Part shown: positions 34,750 to 48,429 of the stretch, piece by piece
Numbering within the stretch: position 1 is the first letter of the stretch
Layout of the letters: every line of letters begins with the position of its first letter
From: Amycolatopsis tolypomycina
Lineage (GTDB): Bacteria > Actinomycetota > Actinomycetes > Mycobacteriales > Pseudonocardiaceae
Direction: 5' to 3'
Assembly: GCF_900105945.1 (NCBI RefSeq)
Contig: NZ_FNSO01000004.1
Span: 1,984,001-2,048,000, forward strand
Length of the DNA stretch: 64,000 bases
The notes under the pieces: generated by a model
What the model was told of the DNA's origin: nothing
The model's input: the letters and a program-made list of their open reading frames with translations, nothing else
Databases searched by the model: none
Program-made: the position numbers and the translations under genes

Positions 34750-36462
34750 TCAGTCTCCTTCGGTGTTCCGGCCGGCGGGGATCCGCCAGCCGCGGGCGTT
34801 CTCGCGCCGGGCGTGGAAAGCGGCGTAGCGGCCGCCGAGCCGCAGCAGCTCGTCGTGCTCGCCGGACTCGGTGATCCGGCCGCCGTCGAGCACCAGGATC
34901 CGGTCGGCGGCGCGGGCGGTGGCCGGCCGGTGCGTGACGACCAGCAGCGTGCGCTCGCCGCGCAGCTCGTCGAGGGCCCGGGTGACGGCGCGCTCGGCGG
35001 CGGCGTCCAGTGCCGCGGTCGGCTCGTCGAGCAGGACGATCGGCGCGTCCTTCAGCAGGGCGCGGGCGATCGAGACCCGTTGCCGTTCCCCGCCGGACAG
35101 CCGCGTGCCGCCCTCGCCGACGCACGTCCGCGCGATCAGCTCGCCGAGGCCCGCGCGGTCGGCGGCCGAACGCACTTCCTCGTCGGTGGCGTCCGGCCTG
35201 CCGAACCGGATGTTGTCGGCCACCGTCCCGGCGAAGAGGTAGGTGTCCTGGGAGACCAGGGAAATCCGCCGGAGCAGGTCCGCGCCGCGCAAGTCGCGGA
35301 CGTCGGCCCCGCCGACCCGGACCGCGCCGCCGTCGACGTCGAAGAACCGCGGCACCAGCCGCAGGATCGTGCTCTTGCCCGCCCCCGACGTGCCGACCAG
35401 CGCCGTCATCGTGCCCGCCGTCACCGTGAAGCTGACGTCCTCCAGCACCGGCGTCCCGGCGTAGCCGAACCGCACGGCCTCGAATTCGATCGACGGCGTC
35501 CCGAACGCCTGGGACACCTCGGGTTCCGGCAGCCGCGGTTCGGCCAGCACCCGCTCGATGCGGTCCAGCGCGCCGCCGGCCAGCCGGACCGCCGCGCCGA
35601 GCTCGGCGGCCACGAGCATCGGCTCGGTGAACCGGACGGCCAGGACGAGCGCGGCCACCGTGGTCGGTATGTCGACTTGCCCGCCCAGCGCGGCGAACAC
35701 CGCCACGAGCACGAGCGCGGTGAAGGCGGCCTGCACCGTCACCACGAACACGGCCAGCCCCGGCAGCGCCGTCGTCAGCATCCGGCGGGCCGCGTTGCGG
35801 TGCGCGACGAGGGCGTCGTCGAGCAGGCGCAGCCCGGGCCCGCCGAGGCCGAACGCCCGCAGCAGCGGCTGGTTGCGCGCGAACTCGACGACCCGGGCCG
35901 CGGCCTCGCCCGCGGCGGCGTCGGCGGCTTCGTCGGTGCGGCGCACCAGCCGTCCCGACCACCGGCAGGCCGCCACGGCGAGCGGTGCCGCGGCCAGCGC
36001 GGCGAGCCCCATCCGCCAGTCGACGGCGCACAGCGCGACCACCGCGGCCGCGGGCGTCACCACCGCGCCGACCAGCGGGTCGAGCAGGTGCGCGGGCACT
36101 CCCATGACGCTCATGACGTGCTGCGTCGCCAGGCGCCCCAGCGCGCCGGACCGGGCCGGGGTGAACCAGCCGAGCGGCAGCGTGACGACGTGGTCGCCGA
36201 TCCGGCGGTGCAGGTGGGCCGAGAGCGTGTACCCCGCCTCCCGGGCGGTGACGACGCCGCGGTGGTAGGCGAGGCCGCACACCGCGGTCGCCACGACCAC
36301 GGCCGTCAGCCACGGCCCCGCGTCCTCCGGCGCGCGCAGGATCGGCAGCAGGAACGCGAACACGGCACCCTGGAGGGCGGCGGCGACGGCCAGCAGGGCC
36401 GCGGCACGCTTGAGCGGCCGCGAGCGCTCCGGGCCGAGGAGGGCGATCAGCCTGCGGATCAT
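34750..36462 (-). CDS. ABC transporter with fused membrane and ATPase domains (YbtQ/IrtB-like)
   Basis: A 570-residue exporter-fold half-transporter. ATG 36462 overlaps the stop of the partner gene (ATGA). The six-helix membrane domain covers ~1-300 (LPLGWFTPARSGALGRL is the coupling region after TM2). The nucleotide-binding domain has GTSGAGKSTI, signature RLSGGERQRVSIARAL and IVLLDEPTAALD. In yersiniabactin and mycobactin systems such pairs (YbtPQ, IrtAB) import the metal-loaded siderophore despite their exporter fold. Here the pair is divergent from the NRPS gene under a Fur-type box, which suits uptake, but export cannot be excluded. No siderophore-interaction domain is attached. Confidence 0.88.
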   Translation of the reverse strand: MIRRLIALLGPERSRPLKRAAALLAVAAALQGAVFAFLLPILRAPEDAGPWLTAVVVATAVCGLAYHRGVVTAREAGYTLSAHLHRRIGDHVVTLPLGWFTPARSGALGRLATQHVMSVMGVPAHLLDPLVGAVVTPAAAVVALCAVDWRMGLAALAAAPLAVAACRWSGRLVRRTDEAADAAAGEAAARVVEFARNQPLLRAFGLGGPGLRLLDDALVAHRNAARRMLTTALPGLAVFVVTVQAAFTALVLVAVFAALGGQVDIPTTVAALVLAVRFTEPMLVAAELGAAVRLAGGALDRIERVLAEPRLPEPEVSQAFGTPSIEFEAVRFGYAGTPVLEDVSFTVTAGTMTALVGTSGAGKSTILRLVPRFFDVDGGAVRVGGADVRDLRGADLLRRISLVSQDTYLFAGTVADNIRFGRPDATDEEVRSAADRAGLGELIARTCVGEGGTRLSGGERQRVSIARALLKDAPIVLLDEPTAALDAAAERAVTRALDELRGERTLLVVTHRPATARAADRILVLDGGRITESGEHDELLRLGGRYAAFHARRENARGWRIPAGRNTEGD

Positions 36463-38174
36463 GCCGCGCACGCCCACATCCGGGCGTACCCGCCGCCGGC
36501 CGCGACGAGCTCGCCGTGCGTGCCGCACTCGGTGATCCGGCCCCGGTCCAGTACCACGATCCGGTCGACCTCGGTCACCGTGGCGAGGCGGTGCGCGATC
36601 ACGAGCGTCGTCCGGCCCGCGACGAGCGCGGACAACGCCTCCTGGATCGCGGCTTCGGACTCCGGGTCGACCGACGCCGTCGCCTCGTCGAGGATCAGGA
36701 CCGGCGTGTCGGCGAGCAGCGCCCGCGCGATCGACAGCCGCTGCGCTTCACCGGTCGAGAGCGTGGCTTCCTCGCCGAGCACCGTGTCGTAGCCGCGGGG
36801 GAGCGCGAGGAACCGTTCGTGGATCCGGGCCGCGCGGGCGGCGGCGTGGACGTCGGCCAGCGGCGCGCCGGGACGGCCGAGCCGGAGGTTGTCGGCCACG
36901 CTGGTCCGCAGCACCCGCACGTCCTGCAGCACGAAGCCGACGTGCCGGTAGAGCTGTGCCACCGGCAGGTCGCGCAGGTCGGTGCCGCCCAGCCGGACCG
37001 CGCCGCCGGTGACGTCGTGGAAGCGCGCGGCGAGGGCGGCGATCGTGGACTTGCCGGACCCGGACGGACCGACGAGCGCGGTCACCGTGCCGGGTTCCAG
37101 TGTCAGGTCGATGCCGTGAAGCACCTCGGTTTCGCCGTCGTAGGAGAAGCGCACCGACGCGAATTCCAGCCGGGCGCCGTCGACGGTGGCTTCGCCGGAA
37201 TCGGGCAGTTCCGGGGTGGCGAGGAGTTCGGCGATGTCCCCGGCGGCGGCCTGCCCCGCGCGGGTGTCCTGGATGCTGTAGCCCACCGCGAGCAGCGGCG
37301 CGGACAACCCGGCGCCGACGATGACGAACGGGATCGTGGCGGCGGGGGAGAGCAGCACCCCGGCCAGCAGCAGGACGCCCAGGACGGCCACCGGGGACAG
37401 CGCGAACTGGCTCCAGGCCATGGCGGGCGTCACCGAGCGGGCCCAGCCGGCGACGAACGCGCCGTAGCGTTCGGCCGCCTCGGTGAACCGCCGGTGCGCG
37501 CGGCCGGCCTGGCCGAAAGCCTTCACCTCGGCGATGCCGTCGAAGAACTCGACGACGGCCGAACCGAGTGCGGCCGTGGCTGCCTGGTACTCCCGCATCC
37601 GGGCGTGGACGTCCCGCATCGCCCTGCGGTGCAGGGCCAGGCCCACGCCGAGCGGCACGACGGTGACGAGCGAGAGCACCGGGTCGAGCGTGGCCAGGTA
37701 GGCCGCGGTGGCCAGCGGCGCGACCACCGCCGTGGTCAGGTCGAGCAGGGCGTGCGCGACCAGGTGGTGCAGCGCGCCGACGTCGTCGGAGACGGCGCGC
37801 TTGACGCGGCCGGAGTCGTGCGCGGCGAACCAGCCCAGCGGCAGCCGGGTCAGGTGCCGGGCCAGCCGCCGCCGCAGCGACAGCTGCAGGTCGTTGTCGG
37901 CGAAGTGGGTCAGCGTCGAGGCCGCCACCAGCAGTGCGGCGCGGAGGGGCAGGGCCACGAGCGCGACGGCGACCAGCGGCCACAACGCGCTCATCGGGGT
38001 GCCGTCGAGCAGCCGGCGGCACAGCTCGGCGACGGCGACGAACGGGGCCGTCCCGGCGATCGCGGCGCCGGCCTGGCAGCCGAGGCCGGCGAGGAGCCGG
38101 ACACGGACCGGAGCGAGCAGGGCGCGCAGAGGTGTCACTTCCGGGTGTCCCGTCCTTCCGATGGGCTTGGTCAC
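36459..38174 (-). CDS. ABC transporter with fused membrane and ATPase domains (YbtP/IrtA-like)
   Basis: A 571-residue partner of the 34750 gene. GTG 38174 is used because a -10-like TACGCT lies eight bases upstream, implying a leaderless message; a GTG 12 codons later (38138) is possible. The membrane domain has LTRLPLGWFAAHDSGRVKRA; the ATPase has GPSGSGKSTI, LSTGEAQRLSIARALL (signature Ser-Thr-Gly-Glu instead of Ser-Gly-Gly) and VLILDEATASVDPESE. The degenerate signature next to a canonical one in the partner is common in heterodimeric ABC transporters. First gene of an operon with 34750 and 33820. Confidence 0.88.
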   Translation of the reverse strand: MTKPIGRTGHPEVTPLRALLAPVRVRLLAGLGCQAGAAIAGTAPFVAVAELCRRLLDGTPMSALWPLVAVALVALPLRAALLVAASTLTHFADNDLQLSLRRRLARHLTRLPLGWFAAHDSGRVKRAVSDDVGALHHLVAHALLDLTTAVVAPLATAAYLATLDPVLSLVTVVPLGVGLALHRRAMRDVHARMREYQAATAALGSAVVEFFDGIAEVKAFGQAGRAHRRFTEAAERYGAFVAGWARSVTPAMAWSQFALSPVAVLGVLLLAGVLLSPAATIPFVIVGAGLSAPLLAVGYSIQDTRAGQAAAGDIAELLATPELPDSGEATVDGARLEFASVRFSYDGETEVLHGIDLTLEPGTVTALVGPSGSGKSTIAALAARFHDVTGGAVRLGGTDLRDLPVAQLYRHVGFVLQDVRVLRTSVADNLRLGRPGAPLADVHAAARAARIHERFLALPRGYDTVLGEEATLSTGEAQRLSIARALLADTPVLILDEATASVDPESEAAIQEALSALVAGRTTLVIAHRLATVTEVDRIVVLDRGRITECGTHGELVAAGGGYARMWACAA

Positions 38175-38182
38175 TCTCGCGC

Positions 38183-38218
38183 AGCGTAGTTGACAATGGT
38201 TATCGTTGTCGACAAGGG
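38183..38218. promoter_or_regulatory. Divergent promoter region with Fur-family box
   Basis: GACAATGGTTATCGTTGTC (38192-38210) is an imperfect palindrome agreeing with the 19-bp classical Fur box at 14 positions, the differences being mainly transitions. On the plus strand its left end forms a consensus -35 (TTGACA, 38190-38195). On the minus strand it lies immediately upstream of TACGCT (-10) for the ABC operon. One repressor bound here could silence both the NRPS (38269) and the ABC/flavoprotein operon. Confidence 0.7.
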
Positions 38219-38268
38219 TGGAGCGGCCGCTCGCGTGAGTGGTGTCCGTGAATGCGAGGAGCGCGTCA

Positions 38269-43617
<5,349 letters not shown>

Positions 43618-43736
43618 CCACCGGTTGGCGGACGCGGATCGTGAAGGGCAACGTCACCGTTTTCGGAGTCCGGCAGGGTGAAACCGCGATTAGCCTTCCG
43701 CCGGTATGCGTTCCTTGCGCAGAACAGGAGAATTCC

Positions 43737-44039
43737 TTGAACCGCATCGAAGAAACGGTCCGGACGCTCGGTGCCGACCTGGGTCTCGAACCGCTCGACG
43801 CGACCGTGGTGCACACCCCGGTGCTGTGCGCCACGCTGGTCGACGCCGCCGTCGGCGCCGGTGCCTTCGCCGCGCGGGCGACCCGGCACGCGATCGTCGA
43901 GACCCCGGGCCGGCGGGCTTTCGCCACGTTCGACCAGGGTGTGCTGCACAACCCGCGGCACGAGGTCAACACCGCGTCGCTGCACGGCCTGACCGACGCG
44001 CTGCCCTGCGGGTCGCTGCTCGGCATCGCCAACGGCTGA
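43737..44039 (+). CDS. Small peptide-family protein P5 (100 aa)
   Basis: Start is TTG 43737 with AGGAG six bases upstream. It begins MNRIEETVRTLG, then LEPLDATV at ~17-24, HTPVLCATLVDAAVGAGAF with the Cys at 31, and ASLHGLTDALPCGSLLGIANG, a C-terminal motif with an extra Cys and a longer tail than its paralogues. It lies just after the NRPS gene, but the 119-base gap has its own TTAGCC-like -10, so it is probably transcribed separately. A strong terminator follows. Confidence 0.72.
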   Translation: MNRIEETVRTLGADLGLEPLDATVVHTPVLCATLVDAAVGAGAFAARATRHAIVETPGRRAFATFDQGVLHNPRHEVNTASLHGLTDALPCGSLLGIANG

Positions 44040-44050
44040 GCGGCCCGGCG

Positions 44051-44086
44051 AAAGCTCCCCCGGACATCCCCGGGGGAGCTTTTCGC
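44051..44086 (+). terminator. Rho-independent terminator of P5
   Basis: A perfect 13-bp stem, AAAGCTCCCCCGG with its complement, a 6-base loop and a terminal run of four T. Confidence 0.88.
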
Positions 44087-44175
44087 GCGGTTCCGGCCGG
44101 AACCCACGATTCCCGAAACCCACCTCGCCGTCCTGCGGATTACGCGCACCGTGAGCGGCGTGACACGTTACCGGG

Positions 44176-45108
44176 GTGACCGTCATCATCGGTTCCCCCC
44201 ACGAGTTCAACAGCGACGACCTCTACGTCGACCTGCGTGCGAGCGCGGGTGTCCCGCTGTTCCTCAAGTGCGAAGGGTTCAACTTCGCGCGCTCGATCAA
44301 GCTGAAGGCGGCGACCGAAATGGTCGAGGGCGCCGAACGTCGTGGCGTGCTGCGGCCGGGGATGACGATCGTGGAGTCCTCGTCGGGCAACCTCGGCGTG
44401 GCGCTGAGCATGCTCGCGGCCAGCCGCGGCTACCGGTTCGTGTGCGTCACCGACAGGCACTGCACGCCGTCCAGCCGCCGCATGATGCAGGCGCTGGGCG
44501 CGCAGGTGCACGTGGTGACCGAACCCAAGGCGGACGGCGGTTTCCTCGCCGCGCGCATCGAGCACGTCCGCGCGTTGTGCGCGGCCGAGCCCGGCACGGT
44601 GTGGCTCAACCAGTACAGCAGCCCGGACAACTGGGGCGCGCACTACCGCCGGACCGGCCCGGAGCTCCTGGCCGCCTTCCCCGGCCTCGAAATCCTCTTC
44701 GTGGGCGCCGGGACCACCGGCACCCTGATGGGCTGCGCGCGCTACCTCCGCGACCGGCGGCACCCCGCCGTGGTGGTCGCGGTCGACGTCGTGGGGTCGG
44801 TGACGTTCGGCGGGCCGCCCGGGGTGCGCAAGATCCCCGGCCTGGGCACCGGGATCCGGCCCGCGCAGCTGGACGAGTCCTATGTGGACGACGTGGTCGT
44901 CGTCGAGGAGCGCGAGACCGTCGCGACGTGCCGCGAGCTCGCCGGGCACGGGTTCGTCTTCGGCGGCTCGACCGGGACGGTCGTCAGCGGCGCCCGCCGG
45001 TGGCTGGCCCGGCACCGGCCGGGGGCCGACGTGGTCGCCGTGGCGATCGCGCCGGACCTCGGGGACGGCTACCTGGACTCGGTCTACAACGACGACTGGG
45101 CGCTCTGA
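44176..45108 (+). CDS. sbnA: SbnA-like N-(2-amino-2-carboxyethyl)-L-glutamate synthase
   Basis: A 310-residue PLP enzyme of the cysteine-synthase fold in the SbnA branch, which joins O-phospho-L-serine and L-glutamate; SbnB then releases 2,3-diaminopropionate. The PLP Lys lies in FNFARSIKLKAATEM, the Asn loop in SSSGNLGVALSM, the phosphate loop in GAGTTGTLMG, and the C-terminus has GFVFGGSTGTVVSG. GTG 44176 is the start; the ribosome site is weak and the message may be leaderless. It overlaps the convergent M16 gene by 25 bases. Its presence with SbnB shows that the strain can make Dap for this cluster, although neither megasynthase has a Dap-type A domain. Confidence 0.9.
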   Translation: MTVIIGSPHEFNSDDLYVDLRASAGVPLFLKCEGFNFARSIKLKAATEMVEGAERRGVLRPGMTIVESSSGNLGVALSMLAASRGYRFVCVTDRHCTPSSRRMMQALGAQVHVVTEPKADGGFLAARIEHVRALCAAEPGTVWLNQYSSPDNWGAHYRRTGPELLAAFPGLEILFVGAGTTGTLMGCARYLRDRRHPAVVVAVDVVGSVTFGGPPGVRKIPGLGTGIRPAQLDESYVDDVVVVEERETVATCRELAGHGFVFGGSTGTVVSGARRWLARHRPGADVVAVAIAPDLGDGYLDSVYNDDWAL

Positions 45109-46358
45109 TACGCGCGCCGCTCGTCGCACAGCAGGACGGTGATCGCGCGGTCCGGCGCCAGGTACGTGCGCGCCGCCGCCGTCACCTCGTCCGGGGTCAC
45201 CGCGGCGAGCCGGGCGTCCTGGCCGCCGAGCCAGGACACCGGCAGCCCGTGCAGGTCGAGCTCGCCCAGCGTCGCGGCCAGCCCGGTCAGCGTGGCCAGC
45301 CGCAGCCGCAGCGTGCCGACGGAGTAGCGGCGGGCGCGGTCCAGCTCCTCGGTGGTCACCGGCCGGTCGGCCAGCCCGGCCAGCTCGGCGACGACCTCGT
45401 CGACGGCCGCGGCCGTGTTCGCCGTGACGACGTCCAGGGACACCGTGGCGAGGTGCGCTTCGTCGACGTGGAGCAGGGAACTGCGCGGCGAGTAGGAGAA
45501 CCCCTTGTCCTCGCGGATGTTCTGCACGAGCCGGGAGGAGAAGTAGCCGCCGAAGACCATGGCGGCGAGCGCCAGCGCGGGGTAGTCCGGCGCGTCGTAG
45601 CGGGGGACGGGCATGGCCATCCGCAGCAGCGACTGCGACACGCCCGGCTCGTCGACGACCGACCGGCCGGGCACCCACGGACCGGGCGGGCGCATGGGGG
45701 TGGCCGGCCCCGGCGGCCAGCTGCCGAGCGCGCGTTCGACGTCGTCGAGGGCCGCCACGGGCTCGAAGTCGCCGACCAGCACGAGGCAGGCACCGGTGGG
45801 GACGACCCGTTCGGCGTGCAGCGCCCGGACGGCGTCCCGGCCGACCCGGGTGAACTCGCCGGGGCGCGGGGCGGGCCTGCCGTAGGGGTGGTCGCCGAAC
45901 ATCCGGGTGTTGAGCGCTTCGGCGACGTGCTGGGCGGGGCTCGCCAGGACGGCGATCGTGCCCTGCACCGCGTTGTCGACGGTGAGCGCGAACTCGCCGG
46001 CCGGGTAGCCGGGGTCGGTGACGACTGCGCCGAGCAGGGCGAGGAACTTGGGGAGCTGGTCGGCGAGCACGCTGCCGGCGATGCGGAGCCGATCGGCGTC
46101 GACGGCCGCGGACAGCCCACCGCCCATGGCCCGCACGCGGTCCTGGGTGCGGGTCTCGTCGGCGAGCGCGGCCGCGAGCAGGACGGCGGCCGGGGCGTCG
46201 GCGTGCGCGAAGGGGATGCTGAGGCAGAGTTCCGCGAGCGGGGTGCTCGCCCGCCGGGAGGCGAGCACGCGAAGGCCGTTCGCCAGGGTCCGCTCGTGGA
46301 CGGCGGGCACCCGCAGCGGGCCGGGGGCGGGGACATCGAGCAGATCGAACGCGGTCAT
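45084..46358 (-). CDS. M16-family peptidase-like protein lacking the zinc motif
   Basis: A 424-residue protein with the two-lobe M16 (insulinase/PqqF-like) fold. The inverted zinc motif HxxEH is absent; the corresponding N-terminal region reads TPLAELCLSIPFAHADAP...ALADET. The second lobe keeps the conserved substrate-binding Arg/Tyr region (FGGYFSSRLVQNIREDKGFSY). This is the pattern of the non-catalytic subunit in heterodimeric M16 enzymes (mitochondrial MPP alpha, bacterial paired M16). GGGAG precedes ATG 46358. Its catalytic partner is encoded upstream at 46936-48243, 577 bases away across a repeat array. Confidence 0.88.
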   Translation of the reverse strand: MTAFDLLDVPAPGPLRVPAVHERTLANGLRVLASRRASTPLAELCLSIPFAHADAPAAVLLAAALADETRTQDRVRAMGGGLSAAVDADRLRIAGSVLADQLPKFLALLGAVVTDPGYPAGEFALTVDNAVQGTIAVLASPAQHVAEALNTRMFGDHPYGRPAPRPGEFTRVGRDAVRALHAERVVPTGACLVLVGDFEPVAALDDVERALGSWPPGPATPMRPPGPWVPGRSVVDEPGVSQSLLRMAMPVPRYDAPDYPALALAAMVFGGYFSSRLVQNIREDKGFSYSPRSSLLHVDEAHLATVSLDVVTANTAAAVDEVVAELAGLADRPVTTEELDRARRYSVGTLRLRLATLTGLAATLGELDLHGLPVSWLGGQDARLAAVTPDEVTAAARTYLAPDRAITVLLCDERRAYQSAQSSL

Positions 46359-46447
46359 CGCGCGGCTCCCGGGGTGAGGTGGGTCGGAGTACGGCTGCGG
46401 CTCGGGTGAGCGGGCGCGGCTCGTCGGTGGCGCCGGTCCGTGCCGAT

Positions 46448-46833
46448 GCGCCCCAATGTGGCGTTCGGTGCGTTGAGTGCACCCAATGTGGCGTTCGGTG
46501 CGTTGGGCGCACCCAATGTGGCGTTCGGTGCGTTGAGTGCACCCAATGTGGCGTTCGGTGCGTTGGGCGCACCCAATGTGGCGTTCGGTGCGTTGAGTGC
46601 ACCCAATGTGGCGTTCGGTGCGTTGGGCGCACCCAATGTGGCGTTCGGTGCGTTGAGTGCACCCAATGTGGCGTTCGGTGCGTTGAGTGCACCCAATGTG
46701 GCGTTCGGTGCGTCGAGCGCACCCAATGTGGCGTTCGGTGCGTCGAGCGCACCCAATGTGGCGTTCGGTGCGTTGAGTGCACCCAATGTGGCGTTCGGTG
46801 CGTTGAGCGCAACCAACGCCACATTGGGGCGCT
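46448..46833. repeat. Twelve 30-bp tandem repeats inside a REP-like palindrome
   Basis: Twelve units of exactly 30 bp, each beginning CCAATGTGGCGTTCGGTGCG, start at 46453 and recur every 30 bases to 46783. Units differ only in the last 10 bases (GTTGAGTGCA, GTTGGGCGCA, GTCGAGCGCA types). The array opens with GCGCCCCAATGTGGCGTT and closes with AACGCCACATTGGGGCGC, the two arms of the 57-bp palindrome at 24048-24104. The array is therefore that palindrome with its left half amplified. It lies between the two M16 genes. Because 30 is a multiple of three, several frames stay open through it, but none looks like a real protein. Confidence 0.95.
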
Positions 46834-46840
46834 TGGGGCG

Positions 46841-46885
46841 GGCCGGTGAACCGGGGGCCGGTGAACCGGGGGCCGGTGAACCGGG
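46841..46885. repeat. Three 15-bp direct repeats
   Basis: GGCCGGTGAACCGGG occurs three times in tandem next to the 30-bp array, in the same M16 intergenic region. Apart from these two arrays the 577-base gap holds no recognisable gene. Confidence 0.9.
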
Positions 46886-46935
46886 GGCCGGCGGCCGCTC
46901 GCTCGGTTGTGCCCGGCCGAGCGGGCGCACGCGAG

Positions 46936-48243
46936 TCACCGCGCCGCTCCCGGGTGCAACTCGACCGTTGCCCGGCGCTGCGGGCGCAACGTGGCCGCCG
47001 CGGCCTGGACGTCCGCCGACGTCACCGCTCGCGCCAGGGGGCCCAGCTCGTTGATCAGCTCCGCTCCGCCGTGCTGCAGCTCGAACACCGCCAGGTGCCG
47101 GGCCCGGCCCGCCAGGCCGTCGAGCGTGCGGACCAGCTGCGCGCTGATCGTCCGGGTCGCCGCCGTCAGCTCGGCCGGCTCCGGACCTTCCGCGGCGAGC
47201 CGGGCCGTCTCCTCGTCGATCGCGTGCAGGATCGCGTCGGTGCCCGGGCCGCCCGGGGCCGGGCTCGCCGTCAGCACCAGGCACGTCGGGTCGCGGACGC
47301 CGAACACCTCGCCCGTCAGGCCCAGCGAACAGTCCACTGAGGACACCCAGCGGTCGCGGCGCACCAGCCGGCGCGTCAGGCGGCCCAGCGCCGTGTCCGT
47401 CAGCAGCAGGCACAGCACCAGGTAGGCGAGGTACCCGCGCAGGTCGGCCGCCGGATCGGGGACCCGCCACGCCGACGCGAACACCGGCAACGGCGCCAGC
47501 GGGTCCACGAAAGAGCTCCGCCGCTCGGCCGTCAGGTCCGGCTCGGCGATGACCGGCCGCGAAGGCACCGGGCGGCCCGGGATGTCCGCGAAGTACCGCT
47601 CGGCGAGCTCGATCCCGCGTTCGGCGGACACGTCGCCCGCCAGGCACAGGACCGCGTTGCCGGGCGCGTAGTACCGCGAAAAGAACGCCTGCGCCTGGTC
47701 CGTCGTCGCCGTGCGGAGCTCGTCGATCGCGCCGTAGCCGTTGTGCGCGTTCTCGAACGTGTCGAACACCAGCGGCGCCAGCTGCAGCCACGGGAAACCG
47801 CCGTAGGGGCGGGAAATGATCGCCCCGGTGATCTCCTCGGCCACCACGTCGATCTGGTTCGCCAGGCTCGCCGCCGTCAACGCCGGCGCGCGCATGCGGT
47901 CGGCCTCGAGGAACACCGCGTGCTCCAGCCCGGACGACGGCAGCACCTGGTAGTACTCCGTGTAGTCCAGGTGGGTCGTGCCGTTGAAGACACCGCCGCA
48001 GCTCTGCACGTAGTGCGCGTGCGCCCCGCGCGGCAGGTTCACCGACCCCTGGAACATCAGGTGCTCGAAGAGGTGCGCGAACCCGCTGAAGCCCCGCGGC
48101 TCGGAGCGGCTGCCGACGTCGTAGGCCACCGTGACGGCGACGACCTCGGCGTCGTGCGCGGGCGCGACCAGGACCCGCAGCCCGTTCGGGAGGACGTGCG
48201 GGGTGAGCGGGTAGCGCCGATCGGCGCGCAGCGTCGTGTCCAT
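46936..48243 (-). CDS. M16-family zinc metallopeptidase (catalytic subunit)
   Basis: A 435-residue peptidase with the inverted zinc motif HLFEH (FSGFAHLFEHLMFQGS, ~residue 57) and the downstream ligand Glu in DVVAEEITGA (~76 residues later, as usual). The preceding segment VTVAYDVGSRSEP is typical of the family. M16 enzymes cut extended peptides and in bacteria often occur in RiPP clusters (PqqF, AlbE/AlbF), removing leaders. ATG 48243 has no clear ribosome site. It is divergent from the HTTM-ABC operon and, with the inactive partner at 45084, is the best candidate for a processing protease acting on the small peptides. Confidence 0.9.
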   Translation of the reverse strand: MDTTLRADRRYPLTPHVLPNGLRVLVAPAHDAEVVAVTVAYDVGSRSEPRGFSGFAHLFEHLMFQGSVNLPRGAHAHYVQSCGGVFNGTTHLDYTEYYQVLPSSGLEHAVFLEADRMRAPALTAASLANQIDVVAEEITGAIISRPYGGFPWLQLAPLVFDTFENAHNGYGAIDELRTATTDQAQAFFSRYYAPGNAVLCLAGDVSAERGIELAERYFADIPGRPVPSRPVIAEPDLTAERRSSFVDPLAPLPVFASAWRVPDPAADLRGYLAYLVLCLLLTDTALGRLTRRLVRRDRWVSSVDCSLGLTGEVFGVRDPTCLVLTASPAPGGPGTDAILHAIDEETARLAAEGPEPAELTAATRTISAQLVRTLDGLAGRARHLAVFELQHGGAELINELGPLARAVTSADVQAAAATLRPQRRATVELHPGAAR

Positions 48244-48429
48244 GACGTCGCCACGCTAGCCGTTTCGGCCGGTCCCCGGCGCAAGGTCATCACTTCGGCG
48301 GATGCCGTTTCCGTTTTTCACGGAACAGCGGATCCACCGCATTGACGAGGCTGTTTCCGCCGTGTGAAAACGGTTTCGCCGCCGGTGATGGTCATCGAGC
48401 GGGGCGTACGAACGACAACGGAGCGACGC

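Noticed and set aside
45084..46358. M16 gene as a pseudogene because HxxEH is missing
   Set aside because: The frame is full length with a ribosome site and the substrate-binding Arg/Tyr region intact; absence of the zinc motif is usual for the non-catalytic partner.
46448..46833. CRISPR-like array of regularly spaced 30-bp repeats
   Set aside because: There are no unique spacers; the 30-bp units abut each other and vary only slightly. No cas genes are near. It is a tandem repeat derived from a palindrome.
46379..47054. Long open frames through the 30-bp array (10-residue repeat proteins such as NVAFGALSAP)
   Set aside because: Thirty bases is a multiple of three, so several frames stay open automatically on both strands. 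No start with a ribosome site and no sequence outside the repeat supports a protein.
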